The position numbers were made by a program, and so were the translations under genes. The notes below the pieces were generated by a model that made no database searches, had not been told where the DNA came from, and saw nothing but the letters and a program-made list of their open reading frames with translations. A DNA stretch of 64,000 bases from Comamonadaceae bacterium (GTDB taxonomy: Bacteria > Pseudomonadota > Gammaproteobacteria > Burkholderiales > Burkholderiaceae_C), in the NCBI GenBank assembly GCA_947456305.1, contig CANGPN010000009.1, positions 1-64,000 of the forward strand, in the 5' to 3' direction. Positions 37,269 to 46,469 of the stretch are shown here, piece by piece. Position 1 is the first letter of the stretch, and each line of letters starts with the position of its first letter.

Positions 37269-38038
37269 CGGTTCAGGCTGAAGAAATAACCGCCTGCGTC
37301 TGCCATGCTGCTCACATCGGCTTGCCAATCGGCCACCAGTTGCGGGCCGTAGTCCGGCAAACCGCTGACAAACGACGCGATGAAACCCATCATGCCGCCG
37401 CTGAAAGTATTGATGCTGTAGTGCATGTTCAACAGCGGAATCGTGTGCACTTGCACATCTGCAAAACCCGCGCGTTGCATGCGTTGAATCAAGGTACGCG
37501 GCAGTTGCGGGTGCGGAATATGCTGGCTCCAGCCTTGCATCATGCGGCGCATGCGCGCTTCATCGCGGCAAGCCCAAACACAAGACTCCCAATCGGTATC
37601 GACCAGCAACACCTGCGCGCCCGGCTTCATCACGCGCGCGAGTTCATGCAAAGCATTGTCAATATCGGCCACGTATTCATACACCTGCGTGGCCAGCGAC
37701 ACATCAAAGCTGGCATTTGCAAACGGCAGTTGCAACACATCGGCTTGGTGAAATTTCACGTGAGGCTGCGTACTGCATCGGCGCGCCGCCAAATGCAACA
37801 TGGGTGGCGCGATATCAATCGCCTCCACATGACCAGCGTTGCCCACAGCCTGCGCCAATGCCAGACTGGTGAGGCCCGGGCCGCAGCCAATGTCCAAAGC
37901 GTTCATGCCGGGCTTGACATCTAACAGCTGAAATATTTGTTCACGCTGTTGCACCACATCCGGTGTGAGGTAAATTTTTTCTAAACGCTCTGCACCGGCC
38001 ACATCAAATTGCGCCAGCGTGCTGTCTGTGTCTTTCAT
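37241..38038 (-). CDS. SAM-dependent methyltransferase in the nitrile hydratase operon
   Basis: A 265-aa class I methyltransferase: SAM motif I LDIGCGPGLTSLALAQA (about residue 48), motif II acidic VEAIDIAPPML, motif III-like QADVLQLPFANASFDV, then a family-specific C-terminal half (LNMHYSINTFSGGMMGFI). Its ATG overlaps the stop of the nitrile hydratase beta gene (ATGA), so translation is coupled. The substrate is unknown. The arrangement suggests a role linked to the nitrile/amide metabolism of this operon. Confidence 0.82.
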   Translation of the reverse strand: MKDTDSTLAQFDVAGAERLEKIYLTPDVVQQREQIFQLLDVKPGMNALDIGCGPGLTSLALAQAVGNAGHVEAIDIAPPMLHLAARRCSTQPHVKFHQADVLQLPFANASFDVSLATQVYEYVADIDNALHELARVMKPGAQVLLVDTDWESCVWACRDEARMRRMMQGWSQHIPHPQLPRTLIQRMQRAGFADVQVHTIPLLNMHYSINTFSGGMMGFIASFVSGLPDYGPQLVADWQADVSSMADAGGYFFSLNRYVFVARKP

Positions 38039-38652
38039 ACATCCAACTCCAAATAACTTTCAAACACAGCCACATGCACTTGTGCAGCCTCTGCGCCTTG
38101 CGGCCACAAATGCGTGGCTTCAAAACGTACGTCGTAAGTAGGCTCGTCATCAGCGTGTAGGCCGTGACCATGCGCATCCGGAAATGGATAAGCCGGTGAC
38201 TTGCTGATCACCACACCGTGTTTGCCGCGTATGTAACCGGGCATGCGCACATGACCGGACACGTGCTCGACGCGCACACGCACGAGATCGCCAGGCACAA
38301 AGGCCACGCGCTTGGCGTGGTTGCCACGACCCGGCGTTGAAGCCATAGCCAGTGGATACGCACCGCCTGCGAGTTGCTCTAACTCTTCACGCGTCACCAA
38401 ACCTTTTTCCACACACAACGTGGCCAGACTGGTCAGCGAGCGTTCGTAATAACTGGCGCTCAGGTAATGCTGCGGTGTCATGCGCTCTATCGCGTGGCGG
38501 TATTCATCCATGTTGAACACACCGCTTTTCACCGCGAGGCTGTACAAGGCATTCGCCCGCACTTCCCAGTCCGCATGAAACACCGCAGCGTCGCGGCTGT
38601 GTATCACCGGGCCGAAACCTTGTTTACCACCCATGTCGTGCATGCCGTCCAT
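38035..38652 (-). CDS. nthB: Nitrile hydratase beta subunit
   Basis: From the ATG at 38652 the product is 205 aa and begins MDGMHDMGGKQGFGPV, the classic beta-subunit N-terminus. The C-terminal SH3-like barrel shows FVPGDLVRVRVEHVSGHVRMP, YIRGKHGVVISKSPAYPFPD and TYDVRFEATHLWP. Pairs with the alpha subunit to hydrate nitriles to amides. It starts 10 bp after the alpha gene. Confidence 0.93.
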   Translation of the reverse strand: MDGMHDMGGKQGFGPVIHSRDAAVFHADWEVRANALYSLAVKSGVFNMDEYRHAIERMTPQHYLSASYYERSLTSLATLCVEKGLVTREELEQLAGGAYPLAMASTPGRGNHAKRVAFVPGDLVRVRVEHVSGHVRMPGYIRGKHGVVISKSPAYPFPDAHGHGLHADDEPTYDVRFEATHLWPQGAEAAQVHVAVFESYLELDV

Positions 38653-38662
38653 GTGTCTTCCT

Positions 38663-39250
38663 TTAAATGAGGGCCACGCCAATCAGCGCGTCCTTGCTGA
38701 TGAGTGCCGTGAGTTGCGCCACCGTCATGCCATCGGTGCCCGAAGGACGTTGCGGCATCACCATGTAACGCGTGTCCGCCGTTGTGTCCCAGACGCGGAT
38801 TTGCGTTTGCGCGGGCAAGTCCAAACCCATTTCACGCAACACCGTGCGCGCTTCGCGCACCGCGCGAGAACGGTAAGCCAGGTCTTTGTACCAATCCGGC
38901 GGCAAGCCGATGATGGTGAACGCAGTGCATGAACACAGCGTGCAGCAAATCACGTTGTGTATGTCGGCGGTGTTTTCCAGCACAACGAAATGACGGTGGT
39001 GCGCCGGCATGCTCAAACCTGCTTCGCGTACCGCAGCAATGCCATCGGTTAACAGCAAGTGTTTGAATGCCGGGTCGGTCCATGCGCGAGCCACCAGTCC
39101 TGCCCCGTTGGCAGGCACCCAATGCTCGTGCGCGAGTTCATCAAATGTGTTTATGAATTCGGCAGGCTGCATGCCGTGGCGGTGCAGCACGGTTTGTATC
39201 GCGTCCAGCCGTTGTTCGATGCTGGCCATCGGTGTGGCGTCGGTGCTCAT
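38663..39250 (-). CDS. nthA: Nitrile hydratase alpha subunit (cobalt type)
   Basis: A 195-aa metal-binding subunit. The claw motif is CTLCSC (in VICCTLCSCTAF). Threonine after the first cysteine is the mark of cobalt-type enzymes, while the following CT resembles iron-type and thiocyanate hydrolase variants. An extra cysteine immediately precedes the motif. The WYKDLAYRSRAVREARTVL segment follows as usual. ATG 39250 is preferred (AAAGG 7 bp before). No cobalt-insertion activator gene (P14K type) or amidase is seen in the window. Confidence 0.92.
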   Translation of the reverse strand: MSTDATPMASIEQRLDAIQTVLHRHGMQPAEFINTFDELAHEHWVPANGAGLVARAWTDPAFKHLLLTDGIAAVREAGLSMPAHHRHFVVLENTADIHNVICCTLCSCTAFTIIGLPPDWYKDLAYRSRAVREARTVLREMGLDLPAQTQIRVWDTTADTRYMVMPQRPSGTDGMTVAQLTALISKDALIGVALI

Positions 39251-39318
39251 GTCAAAACCTTTCATGAATGACTGAGAATCATGTTAACGCCTCATACAAC
39301 ATTGCAATCACCATCGCC

Positions 39319-39804
39319 ATGAGCCTGTCTTCCGTTCAAGCATTTTTTCAGTCACTGCAACTTGATATTCCTATTTTGGAAACCGAGGCCAACACCGCCA
39401 CCGTCGCGCTAGCCGCAGCCGCGCATGGTGTGGAACCCGGGCGCATCGCCAAGACATTGGCGTTCCGCTTAAGTGATGGCCGCGATGTGTTGATCGTCGC
39501 TCGCGGCGATGCGCGCATAGACAACCTGAAATTTAAAAACGCATTAGGCAAAGGCAAGATGTTGTCGGCGGACATCGTGGCCGACATCACCGGCCACCCT
39601 GTTGGCGGCGTGTGTCCATTCGGCTTGGCGCAGCCGCTGCCCATTTATTTGGATGTGTCTTTAAAGGCTTATGACGAAGTGTTGCCTGCAGCGGGATCGG
39701 TTAACAGCGCGGTAAGGATATCGGTGGATATATTGGCGCAGGTGACGAATGGTGAGTGGGTGGATGTGTGTCAGGGCGTGGGCTCAACGCTTACGCCACC
39801 TTGA
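39319..39804 (+). CDS. YbaK/ProX-type aminoacyl-tRNA deacylase
   Basis: A 161-aa YbaK-domain protein from the ATG at 39319. These enzymes clear mischarged tRNAs (for example Cys-tRNA-Pro). Typical segments are VEPGRIAKTLAFRLSDGRDVLIVARGD (split by eye), the lysine in DNLKFKNALGKGKML, and GHPVGGVCPFGLAQPLPIYLD. Its C-terminus overlaps the convergent HTH gene by 14 bp. Which tRNA it edits cannot be told. Confidence 0.88.
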   Translation: MSLSSVQAFFQSLQLDIPILETEANTATVALAAAAHGVEPGRIAKTLAFRLSDGRDVLIVARGDARIDNLKFKNALGKGKMLSADIVADITGHPVGGVCPFGLAQPLPIYLDVSLKAYDEVLPAAGSVNSAVRISVDILAQVTNGEWVDVCQGVGSTLTPP

Positions 39805-40123
39805 CCTTGGTTTGTATCTCAACGCCTAAATAAGCCGCAATCGCCGCCAGCATGGCCGACACATGGCTGAGCGTGGGGTTAACGGCAGCGGACAACATGC
39901 GGTGCAGGCTTTTAGGGGGCTTGTCCATGTCGCGGGCGAGTTGCTCAAAACCGATGGACGCATTCACCAAATCACGCAACAACAACTTGGCCGTTTGCGG
40001 CTCACCTTGCAATAACAAGCTGGTGGCTTGCTGCAACAAAGCACGGGCGTAGGCGGGTTCGGATTGAACGCGGGCGGTGATGGTTTCAATGAATTCTCTG
40101 CTCATATTTGCGTGCTCACTCAT
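39791..40123 (-). CDS. Small HTH protein, antitoxin-like or controller
   Basis: A 110-aa protein whose second half reads as a lambda-repressor-like helix-turn-helix (IGFEQLARDMDKPPKSLHRML, followed by HVSAMLAAIAAYLGVEI). It resembles the antidote proteins of HigBA/addiction modules, but no toxin gene is adjacent. It is divergent from the res remnant across 130 bp of AT-rich DNA, where a controller protein of a restriction-modification system would sit. Either reading is inference. Confidence 0.7.
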   Translation of the reverse strand: MSEHANMSREFIETITARVQSEPAYARALLQQATSLLLQGEPQTAKLLLRDLVNASIGFEQLARDMDKPPKSLHRMLSAAVNPTLSHVSAMLAAIAAYLGVEIQTKVKVA

Positions 40124-40255
40124 TTATTCAAAAGGCCTCAATATAAAAGGTTTTGATTCTTAAAAATAGTATTTTTAAATTGATTTATTTTAGTTTTATA
40201 GCTATAAATTTGTATTACTATTCGGCCAGTTATTTAATGTTTAGTACTTGGCTGA

Positions 40256-41716
40256 ATGACCCATCTCTTCTTCGAAAAACCCATTCTCAATTCCCCCTAC
40301 GACTATCCAAGTCAACACTGGGAGTTGGATGAATCGGGCCAGCCAACGCAAAAAATCATCCCATCACGCAGGCGCGCTGAATTCATCACCCCCATTCCCA
40401 AACCCAAAAAGCACAAAGCCCAGCATGCACAGGCAGAGTTGGACATAGGCGAAGAGGTTTCCACCGAAGATCAGCAATACCACTCAACCATCATCAACGG
40501 TGTGCGCGCGGAGGTGGACAAATGGCGAACGATTTCTAACCCTAGCGACTGGGGTGTCACGCCCGAAACCGCGCGCTTGCTTCAACACTGGCGGTATCAT
40601 GCTTTCAGCGGTGTGCGCCCATTCTTTTGCCAAGTCGAAGCGATAGAGACCGCCATCTGGTTGATGGAGGTCGCGCCCCACAAAGGCAAAGCAGCGCAAA
40701 AGTTTGTAGAACATTTGCAAAACGCCAATGAAGATGCCAACCCCGGCATCATGCGATTGGCATTGAAGCTGGCCACCGGTGCAGGCAAAACCACCGTCAT
40801 GGCCATGCTCATCGCCTGGCAAACCATCAACGCCGTGCGGCATCCGTCCAGCAAAAAATACACCCGCGGCTTTTTGTTGGTGGCTCCGGGCCTGACCATC
40901 AAAGACCGGCTGCGCGTTTTATTGCCCAACGATGTGGACAGCTATTACAAAACACGCGAGCTCATTCCCAGCGACATGATGGGCGAGTTGGAGAAATGCA
41001 AGATAGTCATCACCAACTACCACGCGTTCAAGTTACGCGAGCGCATAGACATTTCCAAAGGCGGGCGTCAGTTGCTGCAAGGCCGTGGTGGCGAGGCGCT
41101 AGACACCTTGGAAACCGAAGGCCAGATGATTCAACGCGTCATGCCCGAACTGATGGGCTTGAAAAATGTCATGGTCATCAACGACGAGGCGCACCACTGC
41201 TACCAGGAAAAACCCCTCAAGTTCGAAGACCTGGAAGACCTCAAAGGCGACGATAAAAAAGAAGCCGAAGAAAACAACGAAGCCGCCCGCTTGTGGATCA
41301 ACGGCATCAAAGCCGTGCAACGCCAATTGGGCTTGAACCGCGTCATCGACCTGTCAGCCACACCCTTTTTCTTGCGTGGCTCTGGCTACGTCGAAGGCAC
41401 CTTGTTTCCTTGGACCATGAGCGACTTTTCGCTCATGGATGCGATTGAATGCGGCATTGTCAAACTGCCTCGCGTACCCGTGGCTGACAACATACCCGGC
41501 GCTGAGGTGCCTATCTTTCGCAACCTGTGGGCCAACATCAGCAAAGACATGCCCAAAAAAGGGCGCGGTAAAGCCCAAGGCCTAGACCCACTGAAGTTGC
41601 CCACCAAACTTCAAACTGCGCTGTCAGCCCTATACGGCCATTACGAAAAGACTTTTGCCCTTTGGCAAATCGAGGGTTTGCGCGTGCCGCCCTGCTTCAT
41701 CGTGGTGTGTAGGTAA
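40256..41716 (+). pseudogene. Type III-like restriction subunit (res), 3' half deleted
   Basis: The first 480 residues of a large SF2 helicase-nuclease. Start MTHLFFEKPILNSPYDYPSQHWELD; Walker A LATGAGKTTVMAML (about residue 180); DEAH-type box INDEAHHCY (about 310); motif III LSATPFFLRGSG. The sequence stops after PPCFIVVC, where normal proteins continue into the second helicase domain and a C-terminal nuclease. The join (about 41710) passes directly into methyltransferase sequence in another frame. The restriction activity is therefore lost. Confidence 0.86.
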
Positions 41717-43535
41717 ATGGCAAAAAAGCGATGACTTACCAACTGAGATACGGTACGCGCGAATTGATCCATTGACATCGAATCGCCCAGCAAAGGACCA
41801 TGAAAAATTTTCCATTTTATTTGAAGGAAGGAACTACCCACCTGCAGCTGGAAGAACATGGTCCACGACCGAAGATGGGCTTGGCCGACTCAATCGAGCC
41901 AGTCGAATTTACTCAACCGGAAATCAACTGTGTTACGTTCGTTGCCACAACGATTTTCCAGCTACTGTTCTAGGAAATTTATGGGATGACGTAGCAGGAA
42001 AAACTGCAAAAATTTATGTGGTTCAAACATTTGAACGCATTGTCGAACGCTGCATGTTGATGACCACCGACCCCGGCGACCTCGTGCTCGACCCGACATG
42101 TGGCAGTGGAACAAGTGCTTACGTCGCCGAACAATGGGGCCGCCGCTGGATCACCATCGACACCTCTCGCGTCGCATTGGCTTTGGCCCGTGCCCGCATC
42201 ATGGGCGCACGTTATCCGTTCTACCTGCTGGCCGACAGCAAAGAAGGACAAGCCAAAGAAGCCGAAGTCACGCGCACCGCGCCCAAGACCTCGCCCACTT
42301 ACGGCAATATCCGGCAGGGCTTTGTATACGAGCGCGTGCCGCACATCACGCTCAAGAGCATTGCCAACAACGCCGAGATTGACGTCATCTACGACCAGCA
42401 CCAAGCCTTGCTGGAACCGCTGCGCCTAGCGTTGAACAAGGCTTTAAAAACGCAATGGCATGAATGGGAAATTCCCCGCGATGCTGATACTAAGTGGAGC
42501 GAAGCCGCCAAGAAATTACACGCGGATTGGTGGAAGCAACGCATAGCCCGCCAGCAAGCCATAGACGCGTCCATCGCGGCCAAAGCCGAGTTTGAATACC
42601 TGTACGACCGGCCTTATGAAGACAAAAAGAAGGTGCGCGTGGCAGGCCCCTTCACCGTGGAGAGCCTGCTGCCCCACCGCGTGCTGGGCGTGGACGAAGA
42701 CGACAACTTGATAGACCCGGCGGTGCAAGAGCCGGGCACTACGTACGAGCGCAACTTTGCGCAAATCATCTTGGACAACCTGCGCACCGCAGGCGTGCAA
42801 CAAGCGCACAAAACGGACAAGATCAACTTCACCTCGCTCACGCCATGGCCCGGCGAGTACGTGTGCGCCGAAGGCCGCTACATGGAGGGTGCGGACGCAG
42901 AGGGCAATGGCGGCACCGAAAAACGCGCAGGCATTTTCATCGGCCCTGAGTTCGGCACCGTCAGCCGCCCCGACCTGGTGAGCGCGGCTCGCGAAGCGGG
43001 GGACGGCGGTTTTGATGTGCTGATCGCCTGCGCTTTCAACTACGACGCACACAGCAGTGACTTTGCCAAGCTGGGACGCTTGCCTGTGCTCAAAGCCCGC
43101 ATGAACGCCGACCTGCACATGGCAGAGGACTTGAAGAACACCGGCAAAGGCAATTTGTTTGTGATCTTTGGCGAGCCGGACATAGACATCACCACGGTGG
43201 GCGAGCAATTGCAAGTCAAGGTCAACGGCGTGGACGTGTTCCACCCCAACACCGGCGAAGTGCGCAGCGACGGTGCCGACGGCATCGCCTGCTGGTTCAT
43301 CGACACCGATTACAACGAAGAAAGCTTCTTCGTGCGCCATGCCTATTTCCTCGGCGCGAACGACCCCTACAAATCCCTGAAGACCACGCTCAAAGCAGAG
43401 ATCAACCAAGAGGCGTGGGAGTCGCTGAACAGCGATACGTCAAGGGCGTTTGATAAACCGAAGTCTGGGAGAATCGCAGTTAAAGTGATCAATCACCTTG
43501 GGGATGAGGTGATGAAAGTGTTTAGGGTTGTGTAA
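41711..43535 (+). pseudogene. Type III-like adenine methyltransferase (mod), 5' part deleted
   Basis: About 608 codons of the C-terminal part of a Mod-type DNA methyltransferase. It contains GRTWSTTEDGLGRL, IYVVQTFERIVERC, then motif I VLDPTCGSGTSAYVAEQWG and ITIDTSRVALALARARIM, and a long C-terminal region ending VINHLGDEVMKVFRVV. The N-terminal part with the catalytic DPPY-type motif IV is gone and there is no start codon after the join; the open frame back to 41655 is res sequence read out of frame. Modification activity should be absent. Confidence 0.84.
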
Positions 43536-43544
43536 GGAGCTGTC

Positions 43545-44777
43545 ATGGCAATGATTGAAGGTTTCAGGGTTCAGAACTACCGGGCTCTGCGAGATGTGAC
43601 GTTGGGCAAGCTTTCAACCGATAAAGGTAGCGAGGCATTGACTCCCTTTACGGTAGTCATTGGCAAAAACGGCTCGGGGAAAAGTACCCTTTTCGATGCA
43701 TTTGGCTTTGTTGCAGATTGTCTCAATCGTGATGTCGAAACCGCCTGTGATGATCCGCGCCGTGGCGGTTTTGAGCGTATGCGCTCCATGGGAACTGAAG
43801 ATCCGATTAAATTTGAGATTTACTACCGCGAAGCACCGAACGAGCGACCGATCACCTACAAGCTTGAAATTCAGTTAGACAAGCATGGCAGGCCGTATGT
43901 CGAATCGGAGTTTCTCGGGCAGCGGCGGCTGGGGCAACAATACGGCAGACCACACCCATTCTTGCGACTCAAACGCGGTAAAGGAAAAGCTTGGGCTGGC
44001 AATGAGGCGGTTCAAGGTGAGGGGGACGAAGAACCCACCATTCAAGTTGATGTGAAGTTGACTGACCCAAGGCAACTGGGAATTGCCACGTTGGGAACGC
44101 TCAAGGAGCATCCCCGTATTAAACGGTTTCGTGACTTCTTGAAAGGCTGGTATCTCTCCTACTTCCATCCAGACGCTGCCAGGACAGTTCCACCCGCAGG
44201 CGCGCAAAAGCACCTCAACATCCACGGCGACAATATCGGAAACGTAGTGCAATACATGCAGCGTGAACAAGGTGCGCGCTTCAAGCACGTGCTCAGGCGC
44301 ATCGCCGAAAAAATTCCGGGCATACAGTCGATTGAGGCGGAGCCGACTATCGACAAGCGCCTTGCACTCAAGTTCAACGATGGCGCATTTCAGGATTCCT
44401 TTTACGCAGGACAAATGTCAGATGGCACCCTTAAGGTGTTTGCCTATCTGCTACTGATGGAAGATCCTGATCCACCGCCATTTATCGGCATTGAGGAACC
44501 CGAAAACGGTCTCTATCACAAGCTTCTGGATTCACTGGCCAGTGAACTTCGATCACACGCCACAGGCAAGCGAAATGCATCGCAAGTTTTTGTAACTACT
44601 CATCAGCCTTACTTCGTGGACGCACTGGAACCCAGTGAGGTTTGGGTGCTCAAAAAGAGAGGTGATGGCTTTTCGCAGATCCAGCGCGTTTCAGACATCG
44701 TCTTGGTTCAGAACATGGTGGATCAAGGCTTGCCCTTAGGTGGTCTCTGGTACAGCGACTATTTGGACTCGGAGTGA
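43545..44777 (+). CDS. AAA (ABC-type) ATPase of the defence locus
   Basis: A 410-aa SMC/RecF-like ATPase. N-terminal FRVQNYRALRDVTLGKL, Walker A FTVVIGKNGSGKSTLFDAFG (about residue 40), a signature-like GQMSDGTLKVFAYLLLM (about 295), Walker B FIGIEEPENGLYH (about 320), and switch VFVTTHQPYFVDAL. The family is shared by OLD-like and Abi-type defence proteins. It starts 9 bp after the mod remnant with a good ribosome site and is followed 3 bp later by a DUF4276 gene, so the two form a unit. Both are intact. Confidence 0.86.
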   Translation: MAMIEGFRVQNYRALRDVTLGKLSTDKGSEALTPFTVVIGKNGSGKSTLFDAFGFVADCLNRDVETACDDPRRGGFERMRSMGTEDPIKFEIYYREAPNERPITYKLEIQLDKHGRPYVESEFLGQRRLGQQYGRPHPFLRLKRGKGKAWAGNEAVQGEGDEEPTIQVDVKLTDPRQLGIATLGTLKEHPRIKRFRDFLKGWYLSYFHPDAARTVPPAGAQKHLNIHGDNIGNVVQYMQREQGARFKHVLRRIAEKIPGIQSIEAEPTIDKRLALKFNDGAFQDSFYAGQMSDGTLKVFAYLLLMEDPDPPPFIGIEEPENGLYHKLLDSLASELRSHATGKRNASQVFVTTHQPYFVDALEPSEVWVLKKRGDGFSQIQRVSDIVLVQNMVDQGLPLGGLWYSDYLDSE

Positions 44778-44780
44778 GTC

Positions 44781-45425
44781 ATGCATATTGAAGTATTGGT
44801 GGAAGACAGTTCCGGCGCAGCTTTGATGGAGCAACTTATTCCGAAGCTTCTCAAGCCGTCAACATACACCTATACCTTCAAAGTACATGGGTACGGAGGT
44901 ATTGGGCATATTCCAAAGAACATGAAGCGCACGACAGATGCATACAAAAAAACCTTGCTCGATAAGCTGCCTGCAATGCTTCTAGGCTATGCGCAGACGC
45001 CAGGCTATGACGCGGTGATCGTGCTTGTGGACACGGACAATCGGAATCCCGTTGACTTCCGGCGCGACTTAGAAGTCATGTACAAGCGATTGGCAAAAGC
45101 ACCAAAAACAGCTTTTTGCATGGCCACAGAAGAAGTCGAAGCTTGGTATCTGGGTGATCGCAAGGCACTGCTGACCGCCTACCCGAGGGCAAACAACAAA
45201 ATATTGAAGAGATACAAGCAAGACTCAGTTTGCGGAACCTGGGAATTACTGGCAGAGGCTCTGGTCAAAGGTGGTGCAGAGGCACTTAAAAAAGAAGGTT
45301 TTCACAGCATTGGTGCATTCAAGCATGAGTGTGCCGCGCAAATCACCCCACACATGGAGCCAAGGAACAACCTCTCACCCAGTTTCAAAGATACAGAGGC
45401 CAGAGTGCAAGCATTGGTCGATTAA
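44781..45425 (+). CDS. DUF4276 protein (Toprim-like), partner of the ATPase
   Basis: A 214-aa protein. It begins IEVLVEDSSGAALMEQLIPKL, with an early glutamate, and has YDAVIVLVDTDNRNP (DxD) at about residue 77, then FCMATEEVEAWYLGD. An early E followed by DxD is the arrangement of Toprim folds, seen in nucleases that act with ABC-type ATPases. By analogy this could be the effector of a two-gene anti-phage system, but that is inference. The end ITPHMEPRNNLSPSFKD is family-typical. Confidence 0.82.
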   Translation: MHIEVLVEDSSGAALMEQLIPKLLKPSTYTYTFKVHGYGGIGHIPKNMKRTTDAYKKTLLDKLPAMLLGYAQTPGYDAVIVLVDTDNRNPVDFRRDLEVMYKRLAKAPKTAFCMATEEVEAWYLGDRKALLTAYPRANNKILKRYKQDSVCGTWELLAEALVKGGAEALKKEGFHSIGAFKHECAAQITPHMEPRNNLSPSFKDTEARVQALVD

Positions 45426-45433
45426 AACTGCCC

Positions 45434-45720
45434 ATGCAATTTAGCAATTCCGACACCTTCACCGACAGCTCACACGGCTGACCGCCAACGAGCAAAAGTC
45501 AGTCAAGATGACTGCCTTCGATTTGCAGCAAAACTTGGCCAATCCGGGTAAGCAGATGCACCGCATTGACAAGGCCAAGGCCAAGGCCAAGCATTTTTAG
45601 TCTGTCCACGTAGGGATCGATTTACGTCTCATCGTTCACAAGTTACGCCTGTATCTGAGTTTGGGTTGCGAGCCCCGTCTTGAACGCGCTGGCAAATGGC
45701 TTGCTACCCGCCATTGCTGA
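45434..45720 (+). pseudogene. Decayed remnant of a UvrD/Rep-like helicase N-terminal region
   Basis: No intact reading frame, but two stretches translate to helicase-associated sequence seen at the start of some UvrD-family proteins: LTANEQKSVKMTAFDLQQN with ANPGKQMHRIDKAK (about 45480-45580), then SVHVGIDLRLIVHK (about 45601-45645) after a frame change. Between them a GCCAAG unit is repeated several times (45577-45595), probably by slippage. The rest up to 45840 has no recognisable content. Confidence 0.5.
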
Positions 45721-45840
45721 CAAACTGCGAAACGATCAATGCCTGTATCTGCCTGACTGATTTTTTTTAATTCATTGGTTTGTAAGCCGGTTTATCCACA
45801 AACTGCCTCTATATATGTAACGCCTATACCCATCGTCTAT

Positions 45841-46164
45841 TTAAATCACGCCAATCACCAACATCATGTCTCTGTCGACCGCGCGCATTTTTTCAACTTC
45901 CAGTAGACCAAAGGTTTCGCCGACTTTGCTGCGTGGCAAAGTGGACAATTTGTCCACCATCACTTGTGATGTTTGTCGCAATCCATTCTCGGCTGAAGGT
46001 TCCACGGTAACCCTGAATTCAGCTGTGCGCAGATTGCTGCTTACTGGGCACAGCACCAGGCTGTCCAATTCGTTTAGCAAATCGTTTTGAATGACAAGTG
46101 CTGGGCGAGGTTTGCCATAGTCAACTGGCAAAGATACCGTGAAAAGGCCGCCACGTTTCGTCAT
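45841..46164 (-). CDS. mazF: MazF/PemK-type mRNA interferase toxin
   Basis: A 107-aa endoribonuclease toxin. Family segments: RGGLFTVSLPVDYGKPRPALVIQND, SLVLCPVSSNLRTAEFRV, and TSQVMVDKLSTLPRSKVGE (substrate-binding strand). The ATG at 46164 overlaps the antitoxin stop (ATGA), giving translational coupling; a TTG two codons upstream is also open. Cleavage specificity is unknown. Confidence 0.92.
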   Translation of the reverse strand: MTKRGGLFTVSLPVDYGKPRPALVIQNDLLNELDSLVLCPVSSNLRTAEFRVTVEPSAENGLRQTSQVMVDKLSTLPRSKVGETFGLLEVEKMRAVDRDMMLVIGVI

Positions 46165-46382
46165 TGCCAACCCTCAATGAGGCCAACAGCTTCTGTAGTC
46201 ATACCCAGCACGTCGGTTTCTGCCGGGTCTTCTTTCAAAGCAAGACATTGCAATCGCAATGCGTCGGCATAGCTTTGCGACCGCGTATCGGGCACCCAAA
46301 ATTGCACAGGTCTGAGTCCCGCGGCCCGCATGCGTTCTCTAGAGCGAGCCACTTTGAGTGCAGATTTATTGAGGTTCGACAT
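46161..46382 (-). CDS. mazE: MazE-like antitoxin (DUF3018 family)
   Basis: A 73-aa protein: SALKVARSRERMRAAGLRPVQ, then FWVPDTRSQSYADALRLQ, the pattern of the DUF3018/MazE-like antitoxins that always accompany PemK/MazF toxins. It precedes mazF with a 4-bp overlap. The antitoxin probably represses the shared promoter upstream of 46382. Confidence 0.88.
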   Translation of the reverse strand: MSNLNKSALKVARSRERMRAAGLRPVQFWVPDTRSQSYADALRLQCLALKEDPAETDVLGMTTEAVGLIEGWQ

Positions 46383-46469
46383 GAAAGACTCCTTTTCAAG
46401 CTAGGCAAGCCCGGTAAAACGTTACCTATGCTCATGGCTTTACGCAAGCAATTCAAAGAGGGTAAACCT

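Noticed and set aside
41655-41710. Start of the methyltransferase at 41655
   Set aside because: These codons are res sequence read in another frame; the methyltransferase similarity begins only after the join.
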